The notes: generated by a model from the letters alone, not told the origin. Shown: positions 24,312-34,491, counted from the first letter of the stretch. The stretch: DNA of 64,000 nucleotides from JABMOV01 sp964654545 (GCA_964654545.1 CAZZIU010000013.1:1-64000), one strand, 5' to 3'. Translations and numbers: made by a program.

Positions 24312-24756
24312 TTATCCAAAGGACTGATTGTATTGCAGTTTTTGATACTGTTTGTAAATCGGTTTGTAAGTTGCTTTGTGAACTGTCTTTCCTGTTTCCA
24401 GATGATATTTCAATCCAATGAGCATGTCCAGAAGTGATACCCAGTTTGGTTTTTTGTAACCTGTCTTAAATTGAAATCAACGAGCGTTTGTTCGACAGGT
24501 GGCACATTGTTATCAATAATGTCAACCGGGAAACTATTTAATGTATCAGCTTCAATAATTTTTTCGCGAACATAGGTCTTTGAATCCATGATACAGATTC
24601 GTTCACAGCCCTCCTCACCAGCTTCCCTAACTACGAAATGTGATCCTTCAAGATTCGGGCTGAACAATGCTGTATCGCCACATTGGTTAAACAGCTTTTC
24701 CCAGACCTTTTTCCGATTGGTATTTACATTAAGTGACAGTTCAAAGATTGGTCTTT
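24312..24756 (-). pseudogene. SRPBCC-domain protein, frameshifted and without start codon
   Basis: Minus strand. The frame reads KRPIFELSLNVNTNRKKVW and continues through LFSPNLEGSHFVVREAGEEG and NSFPVDIIDNNVPPVEQ, a pattern typical of SRPBCC/polyketide-cyclase-like proteins. At a run of six A residues on the minus strand (about 24450-24455) the frame breaks; the continuation KPNWVSLLDMLIGLKYHLE lies in the next frame and ends at 24312. No start codon is present at the 5' end. The frameshift alone could be a sequencing error in a homopolymer, but the adjacent AraC gene is clearly dead. Confidence 0.7.
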
Positions 24757-25243
24757 TTAGACCAATTGATGATTACTGTGTGACGTGCGATATTTCTGTT
24801 GGAAGGACCGCGAAAAATGGGAAAGATCATTAAAACCACAATCATAGGCAATATCGCTGATCCGTTGACCAGAAATCAGTAATAGTTCAGCCGCTATATC
24901 CAGTCGTTTGCTTTTAATATAATGCGCTGGTGAATCATTGTATATTTTTTTGAATTCCCTCTTAAATGAAGAATGCTACTGGTTTGTAAACCTGGCAAGA
25001 TCTTCAGAGGTTAGGTTATTACATAGTTGGGTTTCAATGATTTGCTTAAAAGAGTAGGTGGTGGGTGAAAACAGGCCGGATTTGTTTTACCAATGGGGCA
25101 TTTTTTGTTTCATTTAAGAGTAGAATCAATTCCTTTAATTTTAGAACAAGTAAATCTTCACTTACCATGCCTGGGTTCTCAAAGTAAAATATAATGCTAT
25201 CCATATATTTTAAATACCTAAATACCGAATAGAAGTATTTCAT
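24757..25243 (-). pseudogene. AraC-family transcriptional regulator, broken
   Basis: Minus strand. From 25243 the frame gives a typical sensor-domain tail (SIIFYFENPGMVSEDLLVLK then ELILLLNETKNAPLVKQI), then a frameshift near 25080 (continuation SGLFSPTTYSFKQIIETQ), then the two helix-turn-helix units with an in-frame TAG at 24976-24978 (NLTSEDLARFTNQ-stop-HSSFKREFKKIYND) and RISDIAYDCGFNDLSHFSR-type second motif, ending at 24757. The first about 130 residues expected for this family are missing. Two independent lesions make this a real pseudogene. Adjacent to a decayed SRPBCC gene on the same strand, a plausible former operon. Confidence 0.85.
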
Positions 25244-25322
25244 CTATTTGGAGACACACTCGTATCACAAAAAGTGAATAAATCATCCTTTTAAAAATGA
25301 TTACAAAAAATGGAATAATTAG

Positions 25323-25592
25323 TTGAGAGTAAGTAAGTGGTTATACACGTTAACTGAAACGGATCATCTCGTTCTTTTTGTATTATTCTGTCTGGTGTGC
25401 TATTTTTCCTTTTTAACGCTTTCAGGTTTTTGACAACTTTACCGAAAAATCCGAGGTCAGAATCGTAATGTTATTGAATACCGTATCAGACCATTCCTCC
25501 TTTTAGGTATTGCATTTATATTTACAACAATTCTGTATGTGATATTTGGTGAATTCATTACAACAATATTTCACACCTTCTTCGGCGGGTAA
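25323..25592 (+). pseudogene. Remnant of a small membrane protein with an internal stop
   Basis: Plus strand. A frame beginning near TTG 25323 (KWLYTLTETDHLVLFVLF, a hydrophobic helix) meets a TGA after LTLSGF and continues in the same frame as QLYRKIRGQNRNVIEYRIRP, then a second long hydrophobic helix and FHTFFGG before TAA at 25592. The clean two-helix pattern in one frame suggests a membrane protein interrupted by a point mutation. Family not recognised. It ends 16 bases before the DUF5916 gene ATG. Confidence 0.5.
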
Positions 25593-25608
25593 TCAGACGG
25601 GAGAAACT

Positions 25609-28269
25609 ATGAAGTACCGTAGTCTTATGCTATTAATCTTGGGAATACCGATTGGTATATTAGCCAGGAATACAGACGATTTTAAACCGGAAGACTATGA
25701 AACTCGAACTGTAAACGCTCAGCGTATTGAATTCGGCATGCATATTGACGGAGTATTGGATGAGGAATTGTATTCATTCCCTTCAATTGGAACCTTCATT
25801 CAACTGCAACCAGACAACGGTCTATTGGCATCGGAAAAAACAGAAGCCTGGATTGCCTATGATGATAACGCGCTTTATATAGGTGCCTATTGCTATGATT
25901 CACAACCGGATTCTATTGTGGGGTTCATGGGCAGACGTGATGATTTTGGAAACTCCGATGAATTTCAGGTTGGAATAGATAGTTACCATGATAAGCGTTC
26001 CGGCTATTATTTCGTTATTAATCCGGTTGGTGCAATAGGTGACGGCACTTTTTCCAATGATAGTTGGACCGATGATAGCTGGGATGGAATTTGGGAATCG
26101 GCAGCTCAGGTGGTGAAGGATGGTTGGACAGTAGAAATGCGAATTCCCTTTTCTCAACTTCGTTTTGTGTCACAGGATGCTTATACCTGGGGGATAGGTC
26201 TTGGACGCAAAATTCAGCGGCATGATGAACAATCTTTTATTACCTTTTACCGTCGAGACGAGTCTGTACTGGTATCGAAATTTGCAAATTTACTGGGGAT
26301 TGAAAACATCTCCCCTCCCCATCGATTAGAATATTTCCCCTATGTCACTTCAGGGTACAGTATTTTGCCAAATGAAAAACACAATTCCTTTTACATGGGA
26401 AGCGACCTGTATGGAAGACTCGGTGGTGATATTAAAATTGGTATTGGCAATAACCTCACTATTGATGCGACAATTAATCCGGATTTTGGACAGGTTGAAT
26501 CTGATCCGGCCTCGTTAAACCTTGGCGCTTTTGAAACAATTTATAATGAAAAAAGACCCTTTTTTGTGGAAGGGTCATCCATATTTTCGTTCGGGAATGG
26601 TGGGCCCTCCAATCGCTATGGTTTTAATTTTTCTGAGCCTGATTTTGTTTATAGTCGGCGTATTGGTCATAGTCCACATGGAGGGATATCATCCAGCAGC
26701 GATTCTGTTAAAATTCCATCCAGTACGGCCATCCTTGGAGCTGCCAAACTTAGTGGAAAAATCACAGGAAATAATTCCATCGGGTTTTTCACCGCAGTGA
26801 CGCGCCGTGAATATGCTGAAATAAATGAGGAGGGGAAAATATTCGAAGAAGAGATTGAACCTGTATCTTACTTTAACGTTTTCCGTGAATTAAAGGAGTT
26901 TAGCGATGGTAAACACGGACTAGGCATCTTAATCACACGTGTTGATCGCAACTTTAAATTGCGCGATCTAAAGGAAATCTTGCCTAACAGCGCAACAACT
27001 TGGGGAATCGATGGTTGGACATTTTTTGGAAAAGATCGAAAATGGGCACTTGGAGGATGGGTTGGTCAAAGTAATATAAAAGGGTCAAAGACATTTATGA
27101 CTGATCTCCAATACAAACCGCAACACTATTTTCAAAGACCAGATGCAAGTCATCTAGACGTCGATTCAGCCGCCACGTCCATGACAGGTACAGCCGGAAG
27201 ATTTATGTTAAATAAAGAAAAGGGGAATTGGCTGATTAATGCTTCTGTGGGATTTATCACCCCCACGTTTGATTCACAACAATTAGGTCTCACTTGGAAT
27301 ACTGACCGTATTAACGAGCATTTGATGGTAGGATACACCTGGCGAGAGCCGGGAAAATATTTGCGCAGGTCATCACTCCAAATCGCACAGTCTACCAATC
27401 ACAACTATGATGGAGAAAAAATTAATGCGATGAATTTTTTATTTGGCGGAGCTCAACTACTGAACTACTGGCATCTGGATTTCATGATCGGTTGGGGACC
27501 TGAGACCCTGAGTGACACCCATCTTAGGGGTGGTCCGATGGTAATTTCACCAGACGGACATTTCCAAAGTATCAGTGTTGGTTCAGATTTTAGAAAATCT
27601 ATAACCTATGGGTTTGGGTTTGACAGAAATGCCAATCGTTACAACGAATCGGGCGGTGGTGCATATACGTGGATAAATTTTAAACTTGGACCAAATTTTA
27701 AATTATACATTGAACCAAGTATTTATTCCAATCGATCTGAGACCCAATATGTAGGAGAATTTGATGGTGACTCACTTACACCCATGGCAAGTGAATATGG
27801 GAAACATTATGTCGTTGCTCAATTAGAGAATACCAATTTTACTGCAGATATTCGTCTGGACTATACCTTCAACCCAAAATTATCATTGCAAACGTACATT
27901 CAACCTTATGTGACGAATGGAACCTATTCTGATTATAAGGAATTCGCGAAGTCGAGAAGCTATGAATTTTTCCACTATTCAGATATAGGTCAGACGGTAT
28001 TATGGGATGATGATTCTGAATTATACTATTTGGGAGAAGGAACTAAGCCTGATTTGGACGTGAAATACAGGTATGCATCCTTTATTACCAATGCTGTTTT
28101 GCGCTGGGAATTCCGCCCTGGATCTACCATATATATGGTTTGGACACACAATGCGGATGAATATGTTACCGAAGGTAATACAAGTATCAAGAATGGATTC
28201 AATTCGTTATTTTCTATTTCGCCAAATGATTTATTTGCACTCAAAGTATCCTATTGGTTTGGGGTTTAA
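25609..28269 (+). CDS. DUF5916 protein with CBM9-like domain (copy 1)
   Basis: 886 residues from ATG 25609 with ribosome binding site GGGAGA; an earlier in-frame GTG at 25546 lies inside the upstream remnant. Signal peptide about 1-20. Residues about 30-225 form a carbohydrate-binding family 9-like domain (IDGVLDEELYSF, TEAWIAYDDNALYIGAYCYD, DEFQVGIDSYHD). The remainder is DUF5916, with DATINPDFGQVESDPASLNL and EKRPFFVEGSSIF as hallmark segments, then many amphipathic strands that suggest an outer-membrane barrel. Function unknown; surface glycan binding or transport is an inference. Tandem paralogue follows 181 bases downstream. Confidence 0.85.
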   Translation: MKYRSLMLLILGIPIGILARNTDDFKPEDYETRTVNAQRIEFGMHIDGVLDEELYSFPSIGTFIQLQPDNGLLASEKTEAWIAYDDNALYIGAYCYDSQPDSIVGFMGRRDDFGNSDEFQVGIDSYHDKRSGYYFVINPVGAIGDGTFSNDSWTDDSWDGIWESAAQVVKDGWTVEMRIPFSQLRFVSQDAYTWGIGLGRKIQRHDEQSFITFYRRDESVLVSKFANLLGIENISPPHRLEYFPYVTSGYSILPNEKHNSFYMGSDLYGRLGGDIKIGIGNNLTIDATINPDFGQVESDPASLNLGAFETIYNEKRPFFVEGSSIFSFGNGGPSNRYGFNFSEPDFVYSRRIGHSPHGGISSSSDSVKIPSSTAILGAAKLSGKITGNNSIGFFTAVTRREYAEINEEGKIFEEEIEPVSYFNVFRELKEFSDGKHGLGILITRVDRNFKLRDLKEILPNSATTWGIDGWTFFGKDRKWALGGWVGQSNIKGSKTFMTDLQYKPQHYFQRPDASHLDVDSAATSMTGTAGRFMLNKEKGNWLINASVGFITPTFDSQQLGLTWNTDRINEHLMVGYTWREPGKYLRRSSLQIAQSTNHNYDGEKINAMNFLFGGAQLLNYWHLDFMIGWGPETLSDTHLRGGPMVISPDGHFQSISVGSDFRKSITYGFGFDRNANRYNESGGGAYTWINFKLGPNFKLYIEPSIYSNRSETQYVGEFDGDSLTPMASEYGKHYVVAQLENTNFTADIRLDYTFNPKLSLQTYIQPYVTNGTYSDYKEFAKSRSYEFFHYSDIGQTVLWDDDSELYYLGEGTKPDLDVKYRYASFITNAVLRWEFRPGSTIYMVWTHNADEYVTEGNTSIKNGFNSLFSISPNDLFALKVSYWFGV

Positions 28270-28450
28270 TATGGGTTAGGATTGCGCCTAGCTATTTCAA
28301 TATAAAAAAGATATTCCATGCACTCATGTTCTTAGATGGTCTGCTATGTAGTATGTTTTAGTCGTACCAAATTTCCATCGCAGACTTGACAACCAACTGC
28401 CTAAAACACAGTCGAACCCTTTTTCCCCTATCTATAAAAGCAGGTCTACT

Positions 28451-31096
28451 ATGAAGAAAATTATTATTCTCTATTTGTTAGCAATCTGCTGGTTGCTTGC
28501 TGCGGTTACTGAAATGCGCGAGACCAGGGCTGTAAGAATAATTGATGAACAAATCACCATTGATGGTGTATTAGATGAATCCTTCTGGGCTACATCTTTA
28601 ACCAATTCAGATTTTTTTCAGCGGGATCCTGTGGAAGGCGAACCGGCGTCGGAAAAAACGGCATTTTCTATAGCGTATGACGATCATTTCCTCTATATAG
28701 GAGTCATGGCTTTTACCAATGACATTGCCGGTATTAGGAAAATTTTGAGCCGTCGTGATCATGAATCTCCCAGTGATTGGCTTTACGTATCCATTGACAG
28801 TTACAATGATAACCGTACCGCCTTTGAATTCGGATTGAATCCATCGGGAGTTAAAAGGGATCTCCGTCGATTTGATGATGAAAACTGGGATGACAATTGG
28901 GACGCAATTTGGGAAGGAAAATCTTCTATTAATCATGATGGCTGGTCAGCCGAGTTTAAGATTCCTCTACGGGAATTACGATTTGACGAAGGAAACGACC
29001 AAACATGGGGATTACAGGTAAACCGATATATTGCCAAAAACAATGAAGATGATTATTGGACATACTGGTCAAAAGATGAGTCCGGTTGGGTACGTCACTA
29101 TGGTGATTTAACTGGATTAGAAGGTATTCCAAAACAAGACCGTCTCCAGGTTTCACCCTATTATACCACATCCTATGACCGGTACGATGAATATATCAAT
29201 CCCACCCATGCTGATAATTTTGATATTCTTTCAACGGTAGGTGCAGATATCAAATTTGGTGTCACCAATAATCTCACATTGGATATGAGCTTAAATCCAG
29301 ACTTTGGTCAGGTAGAGGCAGATCCGGCAGAATTAAATATCAGCGGATTTGAGTCTTACTTCAGTGAACGTCGTCCTTTCTTTATTGAAGGTGGGAATAT
29401 ATTCAATTTCAATCTTGGTTTCGGTGATGGTGACCAGAGTATGAATACGCTATTTTATACAAGACGTATTGGGCGGTCACCTCATGAATGGGCTGGCACA
29501 GAGGATTCACTCTACTACGCAACAAATCCATCCGCAACCAGAATCCTTGGAGCTGCAAAGCTGAGTGGTAAAACATCGAGTGGTGTTTCTATAGGTGTAT
29601 TAGAAGCCATCACGGCAAAAGAGCAGGCAACCGTAAAATATGTGGATGGTACTAAAGATAAGTATACAGTTGAACCACTTACCAATTATACAGTCACACG
29701 GCTACAAAAAGATTTCAACGATGGGAAAACCACAATTGGTGGTATGGCAACCAGTACCAACCGAAAATTAAGTGATCATGATCCACAGTTAAACTGGCTT
29801 CATACGAATGCCTACTCAGGTGGATTTGATTTCAGTCATATATTTAAAGACGATGAGTATATGGTAGTTGGAGTGGTTTCAGGTACACATGTAGATGGCG
29901 ATACTTCGGCGATTCAAAACACCCAATTAGCGTCAAACCATTACTTCCAAAGACCAGACGCTGATCATCTTAATTATGACCCTTCGGCAACCAGCCTTGA
30001 AGGATACTCACATATGATTAGCATCATGCGAATTAAAGGTGATTTTCGTGGGGCTATCGGAGAATGGACATATTCACCAGGCTTTGAGGCAAATGATCTA
30101 GGTTTCCACCGGGACGTTGACAGCAAAATCAGATTTATCTGGTTAGCAATGCGGGAAAATGATCCAGGAAAATATATACGTAATTACCAGGTGAACTATA
30201 ACCTTTGGCAGGGAGAATCATTTGGCGGTGAGCCTCTATCGCTGGGAGGAAATATTAATGGAAACGTGACAACATCAAATTATATTCGTCTGAACGGCGG
30301 CATTAATATGGAATTGCCCACCTATCATCGAACGGTTCTGTGGGGGGGGCCAACAGTTAAAAACGATAAGATGTACAATCTCCGGTGGTTTGTAGGGAGT
30401 GATAACCGGAAAAAAGTAAACGTGGCGGTAAACGGTTGGAAAGGCGGCAATACATCAAACACTTATTGGAACGGACTATGGGGTGATGTGCAGTGGCGAG
30501 CAACGGAATACTTATCTTTAGTACTATCCACAGAGTACAATAAAATGCACGACACCTGGGTTTCATGGTATGATTATCAACCAACAACCAATGAACAGAC
30601 TGGCGAAGAAGACTATATTTTAGCAACTTTTGATAGAAACACAGTGTCATCAACCTTGCAGATTGATTACACAATTGCACCAAATTTAACACTCCAGTTC
30701 TATGGATCACCTTTCATAACTGCCGGTCGCTATCATTCGTTTAAAATCGTTGTTGATTTTCATGCTGACGATTTTGATAAACGAGTAGTACATTTTGATG
30801 ATGATCAAATGGTATACAACGAAGATGATGAAGTGTGGCAAATTGATAGCGATAGTGATGGAACAGTAAACTATTACATCGATAATCAGGATTTTAATTA
30901 CAAAGCATTTAATTCTAATCTGGTATTACGCTGGGAATACAAACCTGGTTCTATTTTTTACTTTGTCTGGGCACGCGGTCAATCAGATTATATCTCTGAC
31001 GGCTCCTACAACTTGAATAAAGATTTCAACGATTTAATGGGGTTGAACAGCAACGACATTCTATTGATCAAGTTCAATTATATGTTCAACATCTAA
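28451..31096 (+). CDS. DUF5916 protein with CBM9-like domain (copy 2)
   Basis: 881 residues; signal peptide about 1-19. Same architecture as the preceding gene: CBM9-like domain (ITIDGVLDESFWATS, DHFLYIGVMAFTND, DWLYVSIDSYND), then DUF5916 with DMSLNPDFGQVEADPAELN and ERRPFFIEGGNIF, then beta-strand-rich C-terminal half ending in a hydrophobic strand. Clear tandem paralogue, well diverged. The 181-base spacer contains TTGACA near 28388 but no matching -10 box at normal spacing, so a separate promoter is not demonstrated. A TonB-independent outer-membrane role is only inferred. Confidence 0.85.
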   Translation: MKKIIILYLLAICWLLAAVTEMRETRAVRIIDEQITIDGVLDESFWATSLTNSDFFQRDPVEGEPASEKTAFSIAYDDHFLYIGVMAFTNDIAGIRKILSRRDHESPSDWLYVSIDSYNDNRTAFEFGLNPSGVKRDLRRFDDENWDDNWDAIWEGKSSINHDGWSAEFKIPLRELRFDEGNDQTWGLQVNRYIAKNNEDDYWTYWSKDESGWVRHYGDLTGLEGIPKQDRLQVSPYYTTSYDRYDEYINPTHADNFDILSTVGADIKFGVTNNLTLDMSLNPDFGQVEADPAELNISGFESYFSERRPFFIEGGNIFNFNLGFGDGDQSMNTLFYTRRIGRSPHEWAGTEDSLYYATNPSATRILGAAKLSGKTSSGVSIGVLEAITAKEQATVKYVDGTKDKYTVEPLTNYTVTRLQKDFNDGKTTIGGMATSTNRKLSDHDPQLNWLHTNAYSGGFDFSHIFKDDEYMVVGVVSGTHVDGDTSAIQNTQLASNHYFQRPDADHLNYDPSATSLEGYSHMISIMRIKGDFRGAIGEWTYSPGFEANDLGFHRDVDSKIRFIWLAMRENDPGKYIRNYQVNYNLWQGESFGGEPLSLGGNINGNVTTSNYIRLNGGINMELPTYHRTVLWGGPTVKNDKMYNLRWFVGSDNRKKVNVAVNGWKGGNTSNTYWNGLWGDVQWRATEYLSLVLSTEYNKMHDTWVSWYDYQPTTNEQTGEEDYILATFDRNTVSSTLQIDYTIAPNLTLQFYGSPFITAGRYHSFKIVVDFHADDFDKRVVHFDDDQMVYNEDDEVWQIDSDSDGTVNYYIDNQDFNYKAFNSNLVLRWEYKPGSIFYFVWARGQSDYISDGSYNLNKDFNDLMGLNSNDILLIKFNYMFNI

Positions 31097-31126
31097 ACGG
31101 ATCGTTACATATTTGAAAAGGGGTGT

Positions 31127-31696
31127 CTAGGTAGATATCCATTTTTGAATATCTGAAAACAATGTAATAAATCCTGCATTTATAACACTGTAATTGCGCG
31201 CTATTTCTTCATGTGAGTTAATAAGTTTAGGGTGTGTGCGGCCCCGATGTGCCAATCGGTTTAATGTCAGCTCTATTCCCTTCATATCATGATATTGATT
31301 TAATACATCTTCAATCAACATATATCGCAAGAATTGCTGTGCGCGAAAGGGAAATGTCTGACGTTGTTCCGATAAGATTTTGTAACAATTCTGTATGAAA
31401 TCCGCTTTCGACTCATGGGTAAAAAGTGACCAATTAATTGATAGAAAATGATCGTAGGCAATATCCAGGATTACACCACTATAACGTCTTCTTTCATCAC
31501 TAAATAAGGACCGATGCATCTTATGAATTGGATGGCTATCCGTAAGGGAATCAATTCGTCGGTGTAAACGAATTCCTCTTGTTATCTCAGGTGAATATTC
31601 TCCATTTAATTCACCTTTGACGAAGTCGCCCAAATAACTCCCGGTCATGAGATTCCGGTTTTGTTTGGCAAGAAACAAATGTGCTAAGTAATTCAT
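31127..31696 (-). CDS. Acyl carrier protein phosphodiesterase-like (AcpH/DUF479)
   Basis: 189 residues, typical length. AcpH removes the phosphopantetheine arm from acyl carrier protein. Seen: MNYLAHLFLA at the start with the conserved His, GSYLGDFVKG (metal-binding Asp), RGIRLHRRIDSLTDSHP (HR-ID motif), ILDIAYDHFLSINW (Asp-His pair) and a basic C-terminus. It overlaps the SDR gene by 4 bases. Activity is assigned from family membership. Confidence 0.85.
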   Translation of the reverse strand: MNYLAHLFLAKQNRNLMTGSYLGDFVKGELNGEYSPEITRGIRLHRRIDSLTDSHPIHKMHRSLFSDERRRYSGVILDIAYDHFLSINWSLFTHESKADFIQNCYKILSEQRQTFPFRAQQFLRYMLIEDVLNQYHDMKGIELTLNRLAHRGRTHPKLINSHEEIARNYSVINAGFITLFSDIQKWIST

Positions 31697-32544
31697 TTCT
31701 TACCTTGTCTAATTTTTTTTAGCCCTTTCCAGGCGACCCGCGGCACCTTATCCAGACTGTTAAATTCACCAGCGCCTTTTAACCATTCACCTCCATCTAT
31801 AGTGACTACTTCTCCATTGATAAAACCAGCTTCATCGCTAAGAATATAAACTACCAGATTTGCCAATTCATGGTGTTCTCCAAATCGCTTTAGTGGTACG
31901 CGATTTTTCATCGCACGTTCAATACCTAGTCCCGGTGGAACCAGTCTGCTCCATGCCCCTTCCGTAGGGAATGGCCCCGGAGCAATCGCGTTTGAGCGAA
32001 TACCATATTTAGCCCACTCCACAGCAAGTGATCGGGTCATTGCCAAAACACCTGCTTTGGCCGCCGCGGATGGCACAACATAGCCGCTACCGGTCCACGC
32101 GTAGGTGGTCACAATATTGAGGATTGAGCCGCCGTTATTCTCCCGCATGTGTTTACCAACCGTCTGGGTCACATTGAATGTACCGTTTAGGACGATATCA
32201 ACAACGACCTTGAATCCTGCGGGAGATAAATCTTCCGTTGGACAGATAAAATTGCCAGCAGCATTGTTAATCAATCCGGAAATGGTTTTGAATTCCTTTT
32301 CTACTATTTTCACCATGCCTTCAACTTCGGCAGGTTTTCTTATATCACAGGCAACGGGTATAACTTTATACCCCGTTTTTGATGTGATTTCATCTGCTGT
32401 TCTCTCCAAAACATCCATTTTCCTGCTCGTAATGGCAACATTTGCCCCCAGTTCTGACAGTCGGATGGCCATTGATTTTCCAAGTCCGGTACCCCCACCG
32501 GTAATAATAATCGATTTCCCCCTAAATATATCTTTGTTAAACAT
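31693..32544 (-). CDS. SDR-family oxidoreductase, 2,4-dienoyl-CoA reductase-like
   Basis: 283 residues. Rossmann NADP motif ITGGGTGLGKSMA (about 14-26), AITSRKMD (NADP-preferring Arg), LINNAAGNF, then VPSAAAKAGVLAMTRS. The usual SDR catalytic Tyr of YxxxK is Ser here (SAAAK); this SxxxK arrangement is that of mitochondrial-type 2,4-dienoyl-CoA reductases, which help degrade unsaturated fatty acids. NAIAPGPFPTEGAW and INGEVVTIDGGEWLKG complete the fold. Co-translated with the AcpH-like gene, so a role in acyl metabolism is plausible. Confidence 0.85.
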   Translation of the reverse strand: MFNKDIFRGKSIIITGGGTGLGKSMAIRLSELGANVAITSRKMDVLERTADEITSKTGYKVIPVACDIRKPAEVEGMVKIVEKEFKTISGLINNAAGNFICPTEDLSPAGFKVVVDIVLNGTFNVTQTVGKHMRENNGGSILNIVTTYAWTGSGYVVPSAAAKAGVLAMTRSLAVEWAKYGIRSNAIAPGPFPTEGAWSRLVPPGLGIERAMKNRVPLKRFGEHHELANLVVYILSDEAGFINGEVVTIDGGEWLKGAGEFNSLDKVPRVAWKGLKKIRQGKK

Positions 32545-32708
32545 ATACTACCTTTAATTATCTGTGATCAATTTGGAAAGAAATTACCAATAATTCTTCG
32601 ATCTGCATCGGTACAATAAAATGTCTAACCCTTGTCACGATCACGTACTACAATTAAATTCACCAAGATTATCACCATGTTATCTCTTAAGCATACTCGG
32701 AGTTATGA

Positions 32709-34043
32709 TTGACACCACCAAATAAACCAAAATTATTTGTTCTTGATACCAATGTACTATTGCACGATTCGTCCTGTCTGAATCAATTTGAGGAAAATAA
32801 TATCGTCATACCAATAACGGTTCTAGAAGAATTGGATAACTTTAAGCGTGGGAACGAAATGATCAATTTTCATGCCCGCGAATTTTTACGTCAAATTGAT
32901 AAAATTACTGGCGACATGCTTTCGGACGATGGCGTACCACTTGGAGAAGGTCATGGCTCACTTCGAGTGGTTGTTTATGGTGAATTGGCTCCTGAAATAA
33001 AGGATATTTTCCAGAAAGATTCAGCAGATCACCGCATTTTATCCTGTGCATTGCATTTATCCCAGCTTTACGATGATGGAGATGTTATACTGGTATCCAA
33101 AGATACCAACTTGAGGATGAAAGCCAAATCTGTGGGGGTTCAAGCCCAGGATTATACCACAGACAAAGTGGAAAGCATGGAAAAAATTTACCATGGTATT
33201 CGGTTGTTTGATGCTATCCCTGATGAGATTATTGATGCCCTACATGCTGATCCTCATCAATTGGAAGCGGATAAAATCCCTATGATTGAAAATCCCGTTC
33301 CACATGAGAATTTTATCCTCAGAAACGGCCAGAAATCTGTTTTGGCGACCTATGATCCATTTGATAAATATTTTTACCGGATAGACAAAAACCGGGCTTA
33401 TGGTATTACCCCCAGAAACGCTGAGCAATCCTTCGGCCTGAAAGCCCTAACCAACCCTCGTATACCACTGGTAACACTGTCAGGAAAAGCCGGAACCGGA
33501 AAAACCCTGTTGGCGCTGGCCGGTGCTCTGGATTGTCGATCTGACTACCGGCAAATTTATCTTGCTCGCCCAATCGTACCGCTGAGTAATCGCGACCTTG
33601 GATTTTTACCGGGAGATATCAAATCGAAAATTGATCCGTATATGCAACCCCTGTTTGACAATCTTAATGTGATTAAGCACCAATTTAATGAAAACGATGA
33701 TCGTTTTATCAAAATCAACGAAATGTTGGAATCAGAAAAACTCATTATTACACCCCTGGCTTATATTCGTGGGCGCAGTTTTCAAAAAGCCTATTTCATA
33801 GTTGACGAGGCCCAGAACCTCACACCGCATGAAATAAAAACCATTATCACCCGTGCCGGTGAAGGAACCAAATTAGTTTTTACAGGTGATATTGAGCAAA
33901 TTGATCAACCTTATCTCGATAGTTTGTCCAATGGGCTATCCTATCTGATACATAGAATGGTTGGTCAGGAAGTGTTTGCACATATTACGTTGCAAAAAGG
34001 AGAGCGTTCGCCTTTGGCAGAACTTGCCAGTGATCTACTTTAA
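32709..34043 (+). CDS. PhoH-family ATPase with N-terminal PIN domain
   Basis: 444 residues from TTG 32709, the only sensible start: CGGAG lies 7 bases upstream, and the nearby ATG at 32705 is out of frame. Residues about 1-135 are a PIN ribonuclease domain (LFVLDTNVLLHD, VLEELDNFKRG, SADHRILSCAL, VILVSKDTNLRMKAK). Residues about 235-440 are the PhoH ATPase: Walker A SGKAGTGKTLLALA, Walker B YFIVDEAQNLTPHE, sensor LVFTGDIEQID. PIN-PhoH proteins are implicated in RNA unwinding and cleavage. A 13-base gap leads to the next gene. Confidence 0.9.
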   Translation: MTPPNKPKLFVLDTNVLLHDSSCLNQFEENNIVIPITVLEELDNFKRGNEMINFHAREFLRQIDKITGDMLSDDGVPLGEGHGSLRVVVYGELAPEIKDIFQKDSADHRILSCALHLSQLYDDGDVILVSKDTNLRMKAKSVGVQAQDYTTDKVESMEKIYHGIRLFDAIPDEIIDALHADPHQLEADKIPMIENPVPHENFILRNGQKSVLATYDPFDKYFYRIDKNRAYGITPRNAEQSFGLKALTNPRIPLVTLSGKAGTGKTLLALAGALDCRSDYRQIYLARPIVPLSNRDLGFLPGDIKSKIDPYMQPLFDNLNVIKHQFNENDDRFIKINEMLESEKLIITPLAYIRGRSFQKAYFIVDEAQNLTPHEIKTIITRAGEGTKLVFTGDIEQIDQPYLDSLSNGLSYLIHRMVGQEVFAHITLQKGERSPLAELASDLL

Positions 34044-34056
34044 TTAAGGAATTTTA

Positions 34057-34491
34057 ATGACCGATCAAATCACACCACATGACGAATCCGACACTATTTC
34101 ATCTTTTTTAATAACCCTGAATTCAGAAAATACAAGTCGGATTTTTACCCTAACCCGCTGGATGAATATTTTAGGATTTATTACCATTCTCTGGGGTATA
34201 CTTAATCTGGTTTCCCTTTTTACCTATAAAGGGAACGTACTTATGTTATTTCCCATCCTACTTTTTACCATATTTTTCATTTTTCTTGGTACAAGATTAA
34301 CGTCTTCCACGGCCCAAATCCGGCAGGGAGTTCAGCAGAATAATGGCGAGATATTTTTGCGCGGATTAGATCAATTGAGACTCTATTTTACAATTTGTGT
34401 GATTAGTCTCATCCTGCTTCTACTGATTGCGATTTCTCTGGCTATGCTAATCGCCACATTTGGAATCGCATTGGAAAATTTCCAAGTTTAA
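34057..34491 (+). CDS. Small membrane protein, DUF5362-like
   Basis: 144 residues. Three hydrophobic segments (about 36-56, 62-78 and 112-136) around a short polar stretch with LRGLDQLRLYFT, the pattern of DUF5362-type membrane proteins. Function unknown. The next gene appears to begin almost at its stop codon. Confidence 0.6.
   Translation: MTDQITPHDESDTISSFLITLNSENTSRIFTLTRWMNILGFITILWGILNLVSLFTYKGNVLMLFPILLFTIFFIFLGTRLTSSTAQIRQGVQQNNGEIFLRGLDQLRLYFTICVISLILLLLIAISLAMLIATFGIALENFQV

Noticed and set aside
24745..24766. Inverted repeat ATTGGTC / GACCAAT as a terminator of the AraC remnant
   Set aside because: Only a 7-bp stem and no T-tract on the minus strand; it more likely reflects chance at the junction of two decayed genes.
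28386..28430. Promoter for the second DUF5916 gene at TTGACA
   Set aside because: No -10 element at 16-18 bases; the TATAAA farther downstream is badly spaced.
32621..32727. Short plus-strand frame upstream of the PhoH gene, overlapping its TTG start
   Set aside because: No ribosome binding site and no protein-like composition; probably chance.
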